A stretch of DNA of 64,000 nt from Zygotorulaspora mrakii (taxonomy: Eukaryota; Ascomycota; Saccharomycetes; Saccharomycetales; Saccharomycetaceae), in assembly GCF_013402915.1 (NCBI RefSeq), contig NC_050723.1:868001-932000 (forward strand), in the 5' to 3' direction. The notes beneath the pieces were generated by a model that saw only the letters and a program-made list of their open reading frames with translations, searched no databases and was not told the DNA's origin. A program made the position numbers and the translations under genes. Numbering within the stretch: the stretch's first letter is position 1; each line of letters opens with the position of its first letter. Of this stretch, positions 1-9,887 are shown piece after piece.

Positions 1-377
1 TGAGATTTGAAGAAGATCCCACTCAAGGAAAATAACCGTTGCAGCCGATTGTTTGTACGTAAGGAAGTATAATTGTAAGTAAAATATAATCTATTGGTAC
101 TAAACAACCCAATTTAACAGCAAATAGATAATTTGATGAATTTTAGCCGAAAGATAGGGTCTTGTCGCCTCCGTCTATCGTAATTACATTGAGGCGTATT
201 TAATGATAATTGATCTTATTTTGTGTGATGTGATGAATTATCGATGAGTTTAACGTGAAAAGTACTTCAAAAGAGACCTTACAGTATAATTTCAGCTTAT
301 ATAGAAACTAGCATAAGCAGAAACAGCTCTCTTTCTAGTTGCCCCCCTCTATATCTCAACTTTTAAATGGTACGAGA
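1..377. other. Left-edge intergenic region, RRN6 promoter
   Basis: AT-rich sequence upstream of RRN6. I see no tRNA, repeat or convincing open frame. It presumably carries the RRN6 promoter; no transcription factor site stands out enough to call. Confidence 0.5.
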
Positions 378-3074
378 ATGAATGAGTTTTCGCTTCCCGG
401 AAAGCTGTCGGTTGGAGCTCAATTGGGACTTGGTGTAAGCACTGGAGGCATGCACATGTCAAGTCGACAGAATCATAAAGAGCAGCCTCTATGGGTAGAA
501 CCTTTCGACGATCGCTTTATCTGTGACTTAAGTAAATTACACATTTCTCAAAAGGGACGAGTTCTCGGCCAGCTGCGTCCAGAATCACTGGGAGATGATA
601 CAGATCATAGCCAAGGACTCGGCGATATTGAGGATGACTACAGTACGATTGATGAAGAGGATAATGAACGCTGGCGTAATCTACTACTGATGAACCTTAA
701 TTGGGATCCCATTGCTCCGGAGATACCTGTGAATTTTCAGCCTACGAAAGATGTGGAGTACGATAGCAACCGGATGTATGATGTACGTGGTGTCACCGAA
801 AAGTCAACTAGCGATTATCTACCTACCAATTTGATTTCAGACCTCTCTGAAAGTGGTTTATCACGAACGAATGCTATCAAACGGTTGCAGGAACGACAAG
901 AAACAACATTTGATCCCACTGTCGGCAATCTTTTCGCCATTGGAAGCATTCAGACACCTTCAGATTTGCGAAATGGTAATGAACAGCATCATGTATTGGC
1001 GTACTGTTCGGGTAGAACCAATTCATTTCTCACATTGGCAGTACTCAAGAAAGAGTACGATGCAAAAGCGGCAATTTTGAAAGACACTGATATCGGAGAT
1101 CCGATAACTTTTGACTTCAAAGCAACTATAAAATCCATCAAGTTTCCCACTCTTTCGCCATTGTTAGGTAGAAACAGCGATTGCATCGGAATTATCACAG
1201 AAAACGCTCTTCATGTTGTTCGAATTGATAGTATTAATGCGCATTCTCTGGAAATATATGCCTCTACCGCGGAGGCTTTGGCTTTCTCAGAATTTGGCGA
1301 CTTTCCTTTTGCAGATATGGCTTTCAATCCATGGGACCTGCAACAATTCGCAATTGTTGACATAAGAGGCAACTTTAGTCTTGGGCGAATACAAAAAAAC
1401 TTTAAGCATGGAAGCAAGATTCGTCTTCTGAAAGAATTTTCGGGTAGCTTCTTTGATCCAGAGGAGCTTTCCAACTGGAAAAGAATCGAATGGTCTTCTT
1501 CTCATGGGAGGTTATTGGTGATGGATCGATCTAAGATGTTGGAAGTGGATTTCGAGCAAGATTGGCAACTTGAAGTGATTCAGGCAAAAAGTTGGTCCAC
1601 GTTAAGAGATTACAAAAGACTTGATGATGATTTTGGAGTTCTTTTGACTTCTTCAGAGATCATACTGATAAGAACTGCCGAAGGAGCAGACCATATTGCG
1701 AGAGAAATTTCTTGGAAGCATGACTTAGATCCTAGAGATCCCACTTTACGTATGGCAATAAAAAAGCTTCGACATGAAGACGAGAATAAGAACGCTATAA
1801 TTTTATGCATCTTTTCCAGGTTGCATGGGCAGATCTATGTGCATGGCTTTTCGATTAGCGAGAATGGGTTTTTAATACGTTCCACCAGGGATTCCTCTAT
1901 TTTAAACGTTCCTATGGGCCTTAAACGGTCTCTTGATATTTGTTTCATGGGGAGTGACGAAGTGAGTGACGATTACCGCACAGATGGGAAGGAAGGACAA
2001 GGCAGCAAAAATCTGCATATTCTTGTTCATCACAATGATAGTGGGAGATTTTTTCATCTCATTCTTTCTGACTTAAAACAAGGTGCATCAAATGAGCAGG
2101 TCTCATTTGAAGGTGCCAGGTTTGCCAAAGAGAAGCTAAGAGTTGCTGAAACTATTCCGAGCGCAAATCCGCCTCCGGAGAAGGTAAGTAAGCATATAAA
2201 ATGCCTTTTGCATCGCTTGCTGAATCCGAAAAGAGATCTTCAGACTTCCGATGCTGAGATTTTACAGAATTACGGTTATAAGCTATCGGAGGAAATTAAC
2301 AATCTGATAGAAACCTGGTCCGACAATTCCGATTATTCCAAGAATCTTCAACCGTTACTCAAGGATTTGGTCGAGATCCCAAATGAATTTGAAAACCTGG
2401 AGGAATTCAGCTCTTTTCTGGAGCAGCTGTTTGATCATTATGGTGAACAAAGCATCTCGTGCACTAGATTTCCTACACTTTCCAACATGATACTTCATGA
2501 GACAGTTGAAAATCTTGAGATTTTTCATAGCAAAGTACTTCAGTGCTGGGGTCTTACAACATCAAATGCGGAAGCAGTCACAAAGGAAGTGATCAAATCT
2601 TTAGTGTGGAGCTTGACTAGACTTTGTAAACCTACAAAATATGAGGAAATGAGTACTAAAATAAGCGAATCTTTGATTGAGCCGTATAGTGAAATTTTCG
2701 ATTGTTGGGGGGGCGATCATGTGTCTGAGAGCTCTCCCACTTCTTCCTCCACTTTTCGATTTGGAGTCCCGTCCGAATTTCCTATGAGTAGTCAGTCGCA
2801 AATTCCCACTATCAAATCCTCCCAACCTAGAGCGTCAAGACATACAAGACGTGATATGAATTCTGCAGAGGGTCGCGTATTGAAACCCGTCGTTGGTTCG
2901 TCCACTCGGCGGAGGGCACAAGATCCTTTCTCTTCACAGACTTTACCAAGCACACTACCTGATGCTATGACCCCAGCTTTCACATTGATGCAGCCCTCAT
3001 CCATGTTAACTTCTCAATCTCAAAGCTCCCAGAGACAAAAAAGGAGGAAGAGGAGAATCGGGGGCTTCGGTTAG
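378..3074 (+). CDS. RRN6: RNA polymerase I core factor subunit Rrn6
   Basis: Probable Rrn6, a subunit of the core factor (Rrn6-Rrn7-Rrn11) that with TBP recruits RNA polymerase I to the rDNA promoter in the nucleolus. The open frame extends upstream to a TTG, but the first in-frame ATG is at 378 (MNEFSLPG), giving 898 aa, close to the roughly 890 aa of the S. cerevisiae protein. The N-terminal two thirds has the alternating hydrophobic pattern of a beta-propeller-like region. A helical part follows (about 640-800), then a Ser/Pro-rich linker and a very basic C-terminal tail ending in RKRRIGGFG, which I recognise as a feature of the family. The N-terminus is weakly conserved, so identification rests on length, architecture and tail. 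Upstream sequence shows no operator I can name. Confidence 0.75.
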   Translation: MNEFSLPGKLSVGAQLGLGVSTGGMHMSSRQNHKEQPLWVEPFDDRFICDLSKLHISQKGRVLGQLRPESLGDDTDHSQGLGDIEDDYSTIDEEDNERWRNLLLMNLNWDPIAPEIPVNFQPTKDVEYDSNRMYDVRGVTEKSTSDYLPTNLISDLSESGLSRTNAIKRLQERQETTFDPTVGNLFAIGSIQTPSDLRNGNEQHHVLAYCSGRTNSFLTLAVLKKEYDAKAAILKDTDIGDPITFDFKATIKSIKFPTLSPLLGRNSDCIGIITENALHVVRIDSINAHSLEIYASTAEALAFSEFGDFPFADMAFNPWDLQQFAIVDIRGNFSLGRIQKNFKHGSKIRLLKEFSGSFFDPEELSNWKRIEWSSSHGRLLVMDRSKMLEVDFEQDWQLEVIQAKSWSTLRDYKRLDDDFGVLLTSSEIILIRTAEGADHIAREISWKHDLDPRDPTLRMAIKKLRHEDENKNAIILCIFSRLHGQIYVHGFSISENGFLIRSTRDSSILNVPMGLKRSLDICFMGSDEVSDDYRTDGKEGQGSKNLHILVHHNDSGRFFHLILSDLKQGASNEQVSFEGARFAKEKLRVAETIPSANPPPEKVSKHIKCLLHRLLNPKRDLQTSDAEILQNYGYKLSEEINNLIETWSDNSDYSKNLQPLLKDLVEIPNEFENLEEFSSFLEQLFDHYGEQSISCTRFPTLSNMILHETVENLEIFHSKVLQCWGLTTSNAEAVTKEVIKSLVWSLTRLCKPTKYEEMSTKISESLIEPYSEIFDCWGGDHVSESSPTSSSTFRFGVPSEFPMSSQSQIPTIKSSQPRASRHTRRDMNSAEGRVLKPVVGSSTRRRAQDPFSSQTLPSTLPDAMTPAFTLMQPSSMLTSQSQSSQRQKRRKRRIGGFG

Positions 3075-3463
3075 TTGCAAAATATACTCAAAGGCGGGAA
3101 ATTGATGGCATTGTCTTTATTCTGGATCAACAAATAAATATATTTTCATTGTGTATTTCCAAATCAACAGCTTTTGCATTCTTGTTTCTAGTAGAATTTT
3201 ACTTAAGAATCATTTTTTTGGTTTTCTAATTAGATTTTGACATGAACTGTGCTTGGGGTGGGTCTACAGCGTGCATGGATCATTCTCGATTCATTATGCT
3301 AGATAAAAGCTTTCGTGTTTTTCAACCAACTTCATAGTTTTCACTTTGCAATGTTAGTATTTTTCCTTTAACTATAAGGCAAGCGCTTACCTTCTTTTCA
3401 GTATTTTTGTACCGAAGTTGTCCCCATAAAACGAAAGTGAAAGAAAAGGAAGGCAGTCTCGAT
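3075..3463. other. Intergenic RRN6-CWH41
   Basis: AT-rich spacer between two genes on the same strand. It must hold the RRN6 3' end and the CWH41 promoter. An open frame runs back from CWH41 to a TTG at 3407 but has no ATG before 3464. Nothing else seen. Confidence 0.5.
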
Positions 3464-5926
3464 ATGCATATTTTGTACTCAATTCTTGGCCTTTTTGCAT
3501 TTGTAAGGTACTCGATTGGACTGCTGGAGGATGTACAAGCTTCCCTAAGTGAGCAAACATCGTTTGATGAGTACATCAATAAATCATTACTTTGGGCCCC
3601 TTATAGATCAAACTGCTACTTCGGAATCAGGCCACGAAATGTTAACAAAAGCCCGTTTATCTTAGGGCTAATGTGGTTTGATAATTCCGAATTGAATGCG
3701 CTCAACGGCATAAGGCATTTTGTTGAACAAGGTGATAAACTAGCTAAATATGGGTGGGAGGTCTATGATCCAAGAATTGGTGGTAAACAGATTTTCATAG
3801 ATCAGCATAATAACCTTAACCTAACTGTTTATTTCACGAAGAACCATGAAGGCGATAATTGGGCAATCAGAGTGAAAGGTGAGCCTCTCGATAAGACTAA
3901 GAAAACGACAACCTCAGTCGTTTTATATTTCAATCAAAATGGCGAGGATGGCATTTCAAAAATAGTTAAGACCCTTGATGTTGATAACTCTTTGCAATTT
4001 GAAGGATTTTCGAAGGAGTTGGGCTCCTACGAGCTTTCAATAAGAGACAATCACGGTGAGTATTATGCAGATCCTAATCTGCCTACCATGGAAGTAGTTT
4101 CAGGCTGTGACAGTTCTAGGGTAGCCCATGTATCTTTGAAAGTTCCGGATGATAATGTTTGGATGGCCAAAGACGTTTTTAATTCACTGCTGGCAGATTC
4201 TGTTAGAGCTATTGTTCAGGAGAAGGGAACAGCGAACATTTCTCCTTCGTTAAATCCCAGTTTATTCACTATACGAAACCTTTACAGTTTCCCTGCTGGA
4301 AATTTTCATTACGTCCAAAAGACCTTCGATCTCTCTAAGGCTGGCGGATTCGAATTCGATGTCACCTATAACAAAGTGAATAGCAAAGAAAAGATATTGA
4401 GTTCTCAAAAGATCACTTTGCTAATTACAGAAGCTCTTCAAGAGGTCGAAGCAAGATTCAACAGACACTTTCAAATACAAGATGAGGATAAAGAAATGCG
4501 TGTATTTGCACTAGAAACTCTTTCAAATTTATTAGGTGGAATAGGATACTTTCATGGTACTCAGATGGTTGATAGGGAAACAACCTTAGATGACGGGCAA
4601 TATGAAAAGATAGATTTAGCGAATGGACATGAGGAAGGTCCTTTGAGTTTATTCACAAGCGTCCCCAGCAGGGCATTCTTTCCACGAGGATTTTACTGGG
4701 ATGAAGGATTTCATCTTCTACAAATAATGGAATATGACTTCGACCTTGCCTTTGTAATAATGTCAAGTTGGTTTGACTTGATTGAGGACAGTGGATGGAT
4801 TCCCAGAGAAGTTATTTTGGGAAATGAGGCAAGGTCAAAAGTTCCAGAAGAATTCACGGTTCAAAATCCAAACATTGCCAACCCGCCTGTCTTGCTTTTA
4901 GCATTCAGCGAAATGCTTGATAAAGTGATTGGCAAAAAGGAGAATTTAGCCATAAATTTCTTTGGAGATAACCGTGCGGACAACTTCGAGGAGACAAGTC
5001 AGCTAGAGAATAATGAAGAGCTATTACTCGTTTATGCAAAAAAAATCTATCCCAAGTTGCTGAGACATTATGAATGGTTTAGAGATTCCCAAAGGGGTTC
5101 AATTGATGAATGGGAAGAGGTACTTGAAGATGAAGAACTGTCAGAGGACATCAGCAAAAATGAAGTCTACTCTTGGAAGGGACGTACAATTGATCACTGT
5201 TTACCTAGTGGTCTGGATGATTACCCAAGGGCCCAGCCTCCTGATATCTCTGAACTAGACGTCGACGCCTTAGCATGGGTTGGGGTCATGACTAGGTCAA
5301 TGAGAAAAATAGCCCATATATTAAATTTCGAAGATGATGAACGTCGTTATGCAAATATTGAGAGCGATATCGTAAAAAATTTAGACTTACTACATTGGAG
5401 CGAGGATAATAGCTGCTATTGTGATCTGATAGTTAATGATTATTCAGAGGCGCGCGAATTTGTTTGCCATGAAGGATACATATCACTGTTGCCGTTTGCA
5501 CTGAAATTAATTCCCTTGAACTCTCCTCATCTACCAGATCTTATCAATCTAATGGGCGATCCACAGAAATTACTTTCGGATTTTGGGCTCTTATCACTTT
5601 CCAGACAAGATGAGTTTTTTGGTACAAAAGAGAATTACTGGAGAGGGCCAATCTGGATGAACATCAACTACCTGTGTCTTGACGCCATTAAGCATTACTA
5701 TCCTGAAGTAACAAATGATGAAATAAAACAAATGGATGAAACAAGCAAAAAAGCTAAAGCCCTCTACGTGAAATTGAGAGGAAATTTGATTTCGAACGTG
5801 TTTCGTGTTTGGAAAGAGAAGGGATACTGTTATGAAGCTTATGAGCAGAATACAGGAGATGGCAAAAGTGCAGAACATTTCACTGGTTGGACAGCGTTAA
5901 TCGTAAACATTATCGGGCAGAAATAG
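3464..5926 (+). CDS. CWH41: Processing alpha-glucosidase I (GH63)
   Basis: Glucosidase I, the type II membrane enzyme of the endoplasmic reticulum that removes the terminal alpha-1,2-linked glucose from the Glc3Man9GlcNAc2 glycan just transferred to nascent proteins. The chosen start is the ATG at 3464, after an upstream TTG-led extension, giving 820 aa (S. cerevisiae Cwh41 is 833). A short hydrophobic signal anchor occupies about residues 3-20. The N-terminal beta-sandwich region and the C-terminal (alpha/alpha)6 barrel of GH63 are both present. The barrel has the SGLDDYPRAQPPD signature, which contains the family catalytic acid aspartate, and the YWRGPIWMNINYLCLDAI block. The C-terminal YEAYEQNTGDG and AEHFTGWTALIV segments carry the second catalytic carboxylate region. 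SCW11 is the next gene, as in S. cerevisiae (YGL027C/YGL028C), which supports the assignment. Confidence 0.95.
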   Translation: MHILYSILGLFAFVRYSIGLLEDVQASLSEQTSFDEYINKSLLWAPYRSNCYFGIRPRNVNKSPFILGLMWFDNSELNALNGIRHFVEQGDKLAKYGWEVYDPRIGGKQIFIDQHNNLNLTVYFTKNHEGDNWAIRVKGEPLDKTKKTTTSVVLYFNQNGEDGISKIVKTLDVDNSLQFEGFSKELGSYELSIRDNHGEYYADPNLPTMEVVSGCDSSRVAHVSLKVPDDNVWMAKDVFNSLLADSVRAIVQEKGTANISPSLNPSLFTIRNLYSFPAGNFHYVQKTFDLSKAGGFEFDVTYNKVNSKEKILSSQKITLLITEALQEVEARFNRHFQIQDEDKEMRVFALETLSNLLGGIGYFHGTQMVDRETTLDDGQYEKIDLANGHEEGPLSLFTSVPSRAFFPRGFYWDEGFHLLQIMEYDFDLAFVIMSSWFDLIEDSGWIPREVILGNEARSKVPEEFTVQNPNIANPPVLLLAFSEMLDKVIGKKENLAINFFGDNRADNFEETSQLENNEELLLVYAKKIYPKLLRHYEWFRDSQRGSIDEWEEVLEDEELSEDISKNEVYSWKGRTIDHCLPSGLDDYPRAQPPDISELDVDALAWVGVMTRSMRKIAHILNFEDDERRYANIESDIVKNLDLLHWSEDNSCYCDLIVNDYSEAREFVCHEGYISLLPFALKLIPLNSPHLPDLINLMGDPQKLLSDFGLLSLSRQDEFFGTKENYWRGPIWMNINYLCLDAIKHYYPEVTNDEIKQMDETSKKAKALYVKLRGNLISNVFRVWKEKGYCYEAYEQNTGDGKSAEHFTGWTALIVNIIGQK

Positions 5927-6951
5927 GTTCGCCTGTGTAGCAGCTCGCCTGTCAATATTGCCAGCCTTTGTCAACCGTGAATCAACAAAACTTTTTATTT
6001 AAGCTTATTTAGTCCAGCGATTCAAACTGAATGTCAAAAGAATGATGTATTATTACGTTTGCTGACCTTTTGTATAAGTGATCAGCAGAACACATAAAAA
6101 CAACTTTAACGCGCATTCAGACTACTTGCAACTCAGTGTAAACATAAAAACAACGTGAGAAAGACAATAGCAAGCAATTCAACAGCTGGAAACGAGCAAC
6201 TTTTGAAAACTTAATGTTATTTCACTTTCATCTCGCTGGTTGCCCAGCATCGGTTTTTAATAGCATGCCACACCAAGCGCTTTTCGCTAACATTGTAAGT
6301 AACCAGCGGGAAAAACAAAAACAAATGAAAACATAAACAAAAACAAAAAAATACTACAAAAAATATAAACAAAAATACAATGAGATGTCACTGCCAGCTT
6401 CGCAACACTTTTATGGGTCTCTTCGACAAACTAACTAGCGTTTACATGACTAACGTGCAAAAAACTGCCATGTTTGCTTGCTCTATCAAGCATGGTATGC
6501 TCTAGCTGGTGTATCTCGTGGTAAGCATGTCAAATGTGAGAATCACCGGCAGCTCTATCTAGTTGGAATCAGAGTATCCGTTGCTACGGAGTACTGATGC
6601 TGGTAAGGATCAGCTTCGGTTCTTTGTTCCTGCAGTTGCCTTTGGATCATTTGCTCAAACGTAAGCCACTTTATATTTGATCTGATTCGAATTGAATTCT
6701 ATATAAGCTGATTGATTTTGGGGCATGAGGTTTGATCTGGATGTTTTCTCATGGTATTTATCCTCAAAATCTTAATAATACATCATTACAGGACAGCGGC
6801 AGCTATCGCTTTATCGTTTATTGACATCTAAGATTTTATTACACTCGTTGCCTACCTTTTCAGTTTCTGAAACATTCCTCCATTTTTGCAACTGCTATCT
6901 TTCGCTGAAGTTTTCAATTTCTGTTGCGTCTTTCTTTAACAATCTTTCAAC
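5927..6951 (+). promoter_or_regulatory. SCW11 promoter with cluster of Ace2/Swi5-type sites
   Basis: A 1 kb gene-free stretch before SCW11. It has six matches to the Ace2/Swi5 core RCCAGC: 5960-5965 (+), 6235-6240 (-), 6302-6307 (+), 6393-6398 (+), 6505-6510 (-) and 6599-6604 (-). Five of them fall within 370 bp. Looser CCAGC cores lie at about 6014, 6184 and 6244. An A-rich tract (about 6308-6380) separates the sites, as in nucleosome-poor promoters. In S. cerevisiae SCW11 is a strong daughter-cell-specific Ace2 target, so this cluster probably drives M/G1 expression for cell separation. Site identity is by consensus only. Confidence 0.7.
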
Positions 6952-8505
6952 ATGAGATTAGCTACCAGCCTGTTATTTTTATCTTTGGAACTTCTTGGCT
7001 CAACAGTCAATGCACTTCCCATATATCATGGCGATAACCATGATCATCAAAAGAGGGAGATAGTTACAAGAATGCACACCGCAGCTACTCAGACCGTGAC
7101 TGATTTTTACTCCACAACTACTAATATAGTTGTAGCACCTACAGTCGAATTTGTAATTAGCGGTACTGCAACTTACACTACTACACTACTACCGGATGGT
7201 GTAGATCCTACAATTCAACCATCCGTTACGCTCACTACCACGCTCGCACTGAAACAAGCGGAAATGGTTTCCTCACTAGGAGCTGCAGGTTTACCTTCAA
7301 ACGATGCCACTTCAGAGATACAAGGAAACCAGCGGGCAACAACACAGGACGTGAATAGCCAACAGACCACACAAGTACAAACCACGCAAGAACAAAGTAC
7401 ACAAGATACAGAACAGAGTTCAGTCGAGCCATCCTCCACCCAAATGACGACTACCGTTTCACCTACAACAATTAGTCAAATTACAAGCGCACAAGAAACA
7501 ACTGCGAGCTCATCTGCAAATTTTGTGAGTGCGATTGGTAATGATCAAGTTCAAGCCTCTGTAATGAGTCAACCACCAGTTCAAGCTCATACGTCATTCG
7601 AAGCCACTGCAACTTCATCCAGCAGTGAAAATGCTCAGCCAGCTACAAGCACCAGCAGCAGTGCTCCAAGCGAAACATCAAGTTCTACCTCAGACAATAA
7701 TAACATGAGCAATATCCCTGTTGCTGTTACCTACTCACCTTACAATAGTGACGGTACTTGCAGATCATCGGACTCAATCTACAATGACTTGAGAATTATC
7801 AAATCAAAAGGTATTTCTCAGGTGCGTATCTACGGCACAGATTGTAATTCGTTACAAGCCGTACAGCCTGCTTGCTCTGAATTAGGCATCAAGATTAATC
7901 AAGGTTTTTGGATATCCAGTGCTGGTGTCGATTCCATTGATGGTAGTGTAGCCTCTCTAATTGAATACGGCCAGCAAAATGGTTGGGACATCTTTGAATA
8001 CATTACTATTGGTAACGAAGCAATTAACTCCGGATTCTGCAGCGTTAGCGATTTGATTTCAAAAATTGCATCAGTAAAAAGTCAACTAAGAAGCGCTGGA
8101 TATTCTGGCAGAGTCACTACAAGCGAGCCACCAGTATCCTACTCTAATCATCCAGAACTCTGTACAGACTCTGCTATCGATTTTGTTGGAATTAACCCTC
8201 ATTCCTATTTCAACTCTGCGATTGACGCCTCGGGAGCAGGCTCTTTCATTAAAGGACAACTTCAATTAACTCAAAGAATTTGTGGCACAGACGATGTAGT
8301 GATAACAGAAACCGGTTATCCATCAAGGGGGAATACAAACGGTAGAAATGTTCCATCTGCAGAAAATCAACGAATTGCTGTTCAATCTATTTTAGATGAA
8401 TTAGACAAACAAGTTACCATATTATCATATTTCGATGATCTATGGAAGGACCCTGGTTCATACGGTATCGAACAATCATTCGGTATCGAATCTCTACTGT
8501 CCTGA
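6952..8505 (+). CDS. SCW11: Cell-wall GH17 glucanase-like protein Scw11
   Basis: Secreted soluble cell-wall protein of glycoside hydrolase family 17, involved in septum degradation and cell separation. It is 517 aa (about 540 in S. cerevisiae). A signal peptide spans residues 1-21, with a likely cut after VNA, and a Kex2-type Lys-Arg lies about ten residues further (HQKR). Residues 60-255 are a Ser/Thr/Gln-rich, probably O-mannosylated region. The GH17 barrel follows from about 260 (VAVTYSPYNSDGTC). The acid/base glutamate is in TIGNEAIN and the nucleophile glutamate in VITETGYPS. There is no C-terminal GPI signal, consistent with a soluble wall protein. The ATG at 6952 directly precedes the signal peptide. 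Confidence 0.95.
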   Translation: MRLATSLLFLSLELLGSTVNALPIYHGDNHDHQKREIVTRMHTAATQTVTDFYSTTTNIVVAPTVEFVISGTATYTTTLLPDGVDPTIQPSVTLTTTLALKQAEMVSSLGAAGLPSNDATSEIQGNQRATTQDVNSQQTTQVQTTQEQSTQDTEQSSVEPSSTQMTTTVSPTTISQITSAQETTASSSANFVSAIGNDQVQASVMSQPPVQAHTSFEATATSSSSENAQPATSTSSSAPSETSSSTSDNNNMSNIPVAVTYSPYNSDGTCRSSDSIYNDLRIIKSKGISQVRIYGTDCNSLQAVQPACSELGIKINQGFWISSAGVDSIDGSVASLIEYGQQNGWDIFEYITIGNEAINSGFCSVSDLISKIASVKSQLRSAGYSGRVTTSEPPVSYSNHPELCTDSAIDFVGINPHSYFNSAIDASGAGSFIKGQLQLTQRICGTDDVVITETGYPSRGNTNGRNVPSAENQRIAVQSILDELDKQVTILSYFDDLWKDPGSYGIEQSFGIESLLS

Positions 8506-8696
8506 GGATAAAAAAAGATTGAAGGCGAGTTAATGTCCTCATACTAAATGATGTTATGTGTTTTTGAGTTAATGGTACTGTGAAAGTATCAAAACGCTCT
8601 CTGTAAAATAGATCAAATTTGATTAAGTTCATGGGATAAGGTTATATATCTATAAGTCAAATATTAAAATGTAATAAATATGGGTAAAATGTGAAG

Positions 8697-9686
8697 TTAG
8701 AATTCTATGTATTCATTTGGAAAGAACTCACTGATCAAGTCCAGATAATAAGGTTTTAATGTTTCCAGGTCGTATTTTTTCAGGCTTTTCGAGTAAAGAT
8801 CATATTCATTAAATTCTTGAACAGCTTGGAGTAACTCATCGTCGGAATCATTCATTAGATATCTATAGGCACCTTCTCTATGCCAAGGGTAAAATGAATG
8901 ATATCGTATCATCGCTAGGGCTTGTTCGTTTAAAGTGGATTGACTTTTTGTAATGTAATACATGTACTCATCGTGACCCCATGAAATCAATAGGGAGCTT
9001 AGACCACAATTCGGCTCATACATTCCATATTTGGTTGAATATATTGGGTGTGAACTATCAGGATTTCCGGCAAAAAATTCATGAAATATGTTCTCCTTCA
9101 CAAATTCACAGCCAACTGGAAAAGTGTCACCAACAACATCCCATTGTCCTTCACTGTCAAAAAAATAAAGGATCTTTCCTAAATCATGTATCAGGCCAAC
9201 TAACTGCATCCATCTCGGTTTTTTATCTTCTCTAATTGCCTGTGCAGTTTGTATTGCGTGGTCAATTTGAGAGAGTTCTGTATCGGGATCAGAATCGTCA
9301 ATCAATTTGCTCAGTTTGCAAAGGGCCTCCCATATGGTCATCTTTGCCCTGACCTTTGTCTTGTAATTGATTCTTGCCTGCAAATTGAATGCCATCGTTT
9401 GCATTTCATGTTGCTCCTTATAGAACTCTCGTACTCTATCCTTGGCTTTGTGGTATTGCCGGAACTCTTCAGAGCTAATGCCATCCATGATATCATGTTT
9501 CTCTGAATTTGACTCGTCGTCATCAACCTTTCTCCGCTTTCGAATGCCTTCATCATCATCGACATTATCAACACCATTATCTGTAGCGACTTTGCTCTTC
9601 CTTATCTTTGCGGTGATGGCATTCACTGTCAGCACGTCTTCGTCGATCAGCTCTAAAATGTGTCCTTCCTTTTTGTTAGCCACCAT
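8697..9686 (-). CDS. myo-Inositol oxygenase (MIOX)
   Basis: Predicted myo-inositol oxygenase, the mixed-valent di-iron enzyme that uses O2 to split the inositol ring and yield D-glucuronate. S. cerevisiae has no such gene. The open frame extends to a GTG at 9701; the first ATG is at 9686, giving 329 aa (animal MIOX is about 285). All six expected iron ligands are visible: His in IDHAIQTAQ (about residue 143), the His-Asp pair in LIHDLGKI (about 167-168) with the family lysine after it, His in SWGHDEYMY (about 237), His in RYHSFYPWH (about 262) and Asp in NEYDLYSK (about 295). The first 85 residues are an acidic and basic extension not seen in animal enzymes, with an RKRRK stretch. SCW11 converges on it with 190 bp between the ends. 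Function by family is strong; physiological use is unknown. Confidence 0.92.
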   Translation of the reverse strand: MVANKKEGHILELIDEDVLTVNAITAKIRKSKVATDNGVDNVDDDEGIRKRRKVDDDESNSEKHDIMDGISSEEFRQYHKAKDRVREFYKEQHEMQTMAFNLQARINYKTKVRAKMTIWEALCKLSKLIDDSDPDTELSQIDHAIQTAQAIREDKKPRWMQLVGLIHDLGKILYFFDSEGQWDVVGDTFPVGCEFVKENIFHEFFAGNPDSSHPIYSTKYGMYEPNCGLSSLLISWGHDEYMYYITKSQSTLNEQALAMIRYHSFYPWHREGAYRYLMNDSDDELLQAVQEFNEYDLYSKSLKKYDLETLKPYYLDLISEFFPNEYIEF

Positions 9687-9887
9687 CTCAGTCACGTACA
9701 CTGTCTCGCGTTTCGATTATCGTTGATAGATAAGATTGATAAGTTAAGCTTTTCAAGACTTTTGTATACTTGCCTTGCAAAAATGCCCTAATAGTGTAAG
9801 CAAAAAGTACCGTGGACTGAGCTCGAAATATCGTCACAGACTACGTCTTTTGCATGTACCTAACTAATACAATTTCAAGAGAAAATC
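9687..9887. other. MIOX upstream region
   Basis: AT-rich promoter region of the inositol oxygenase gene, bounded on the far side by LTR remnants. An LTR next to a promoter could affect expression, but no specific site is visible. Confidence 0.4.
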
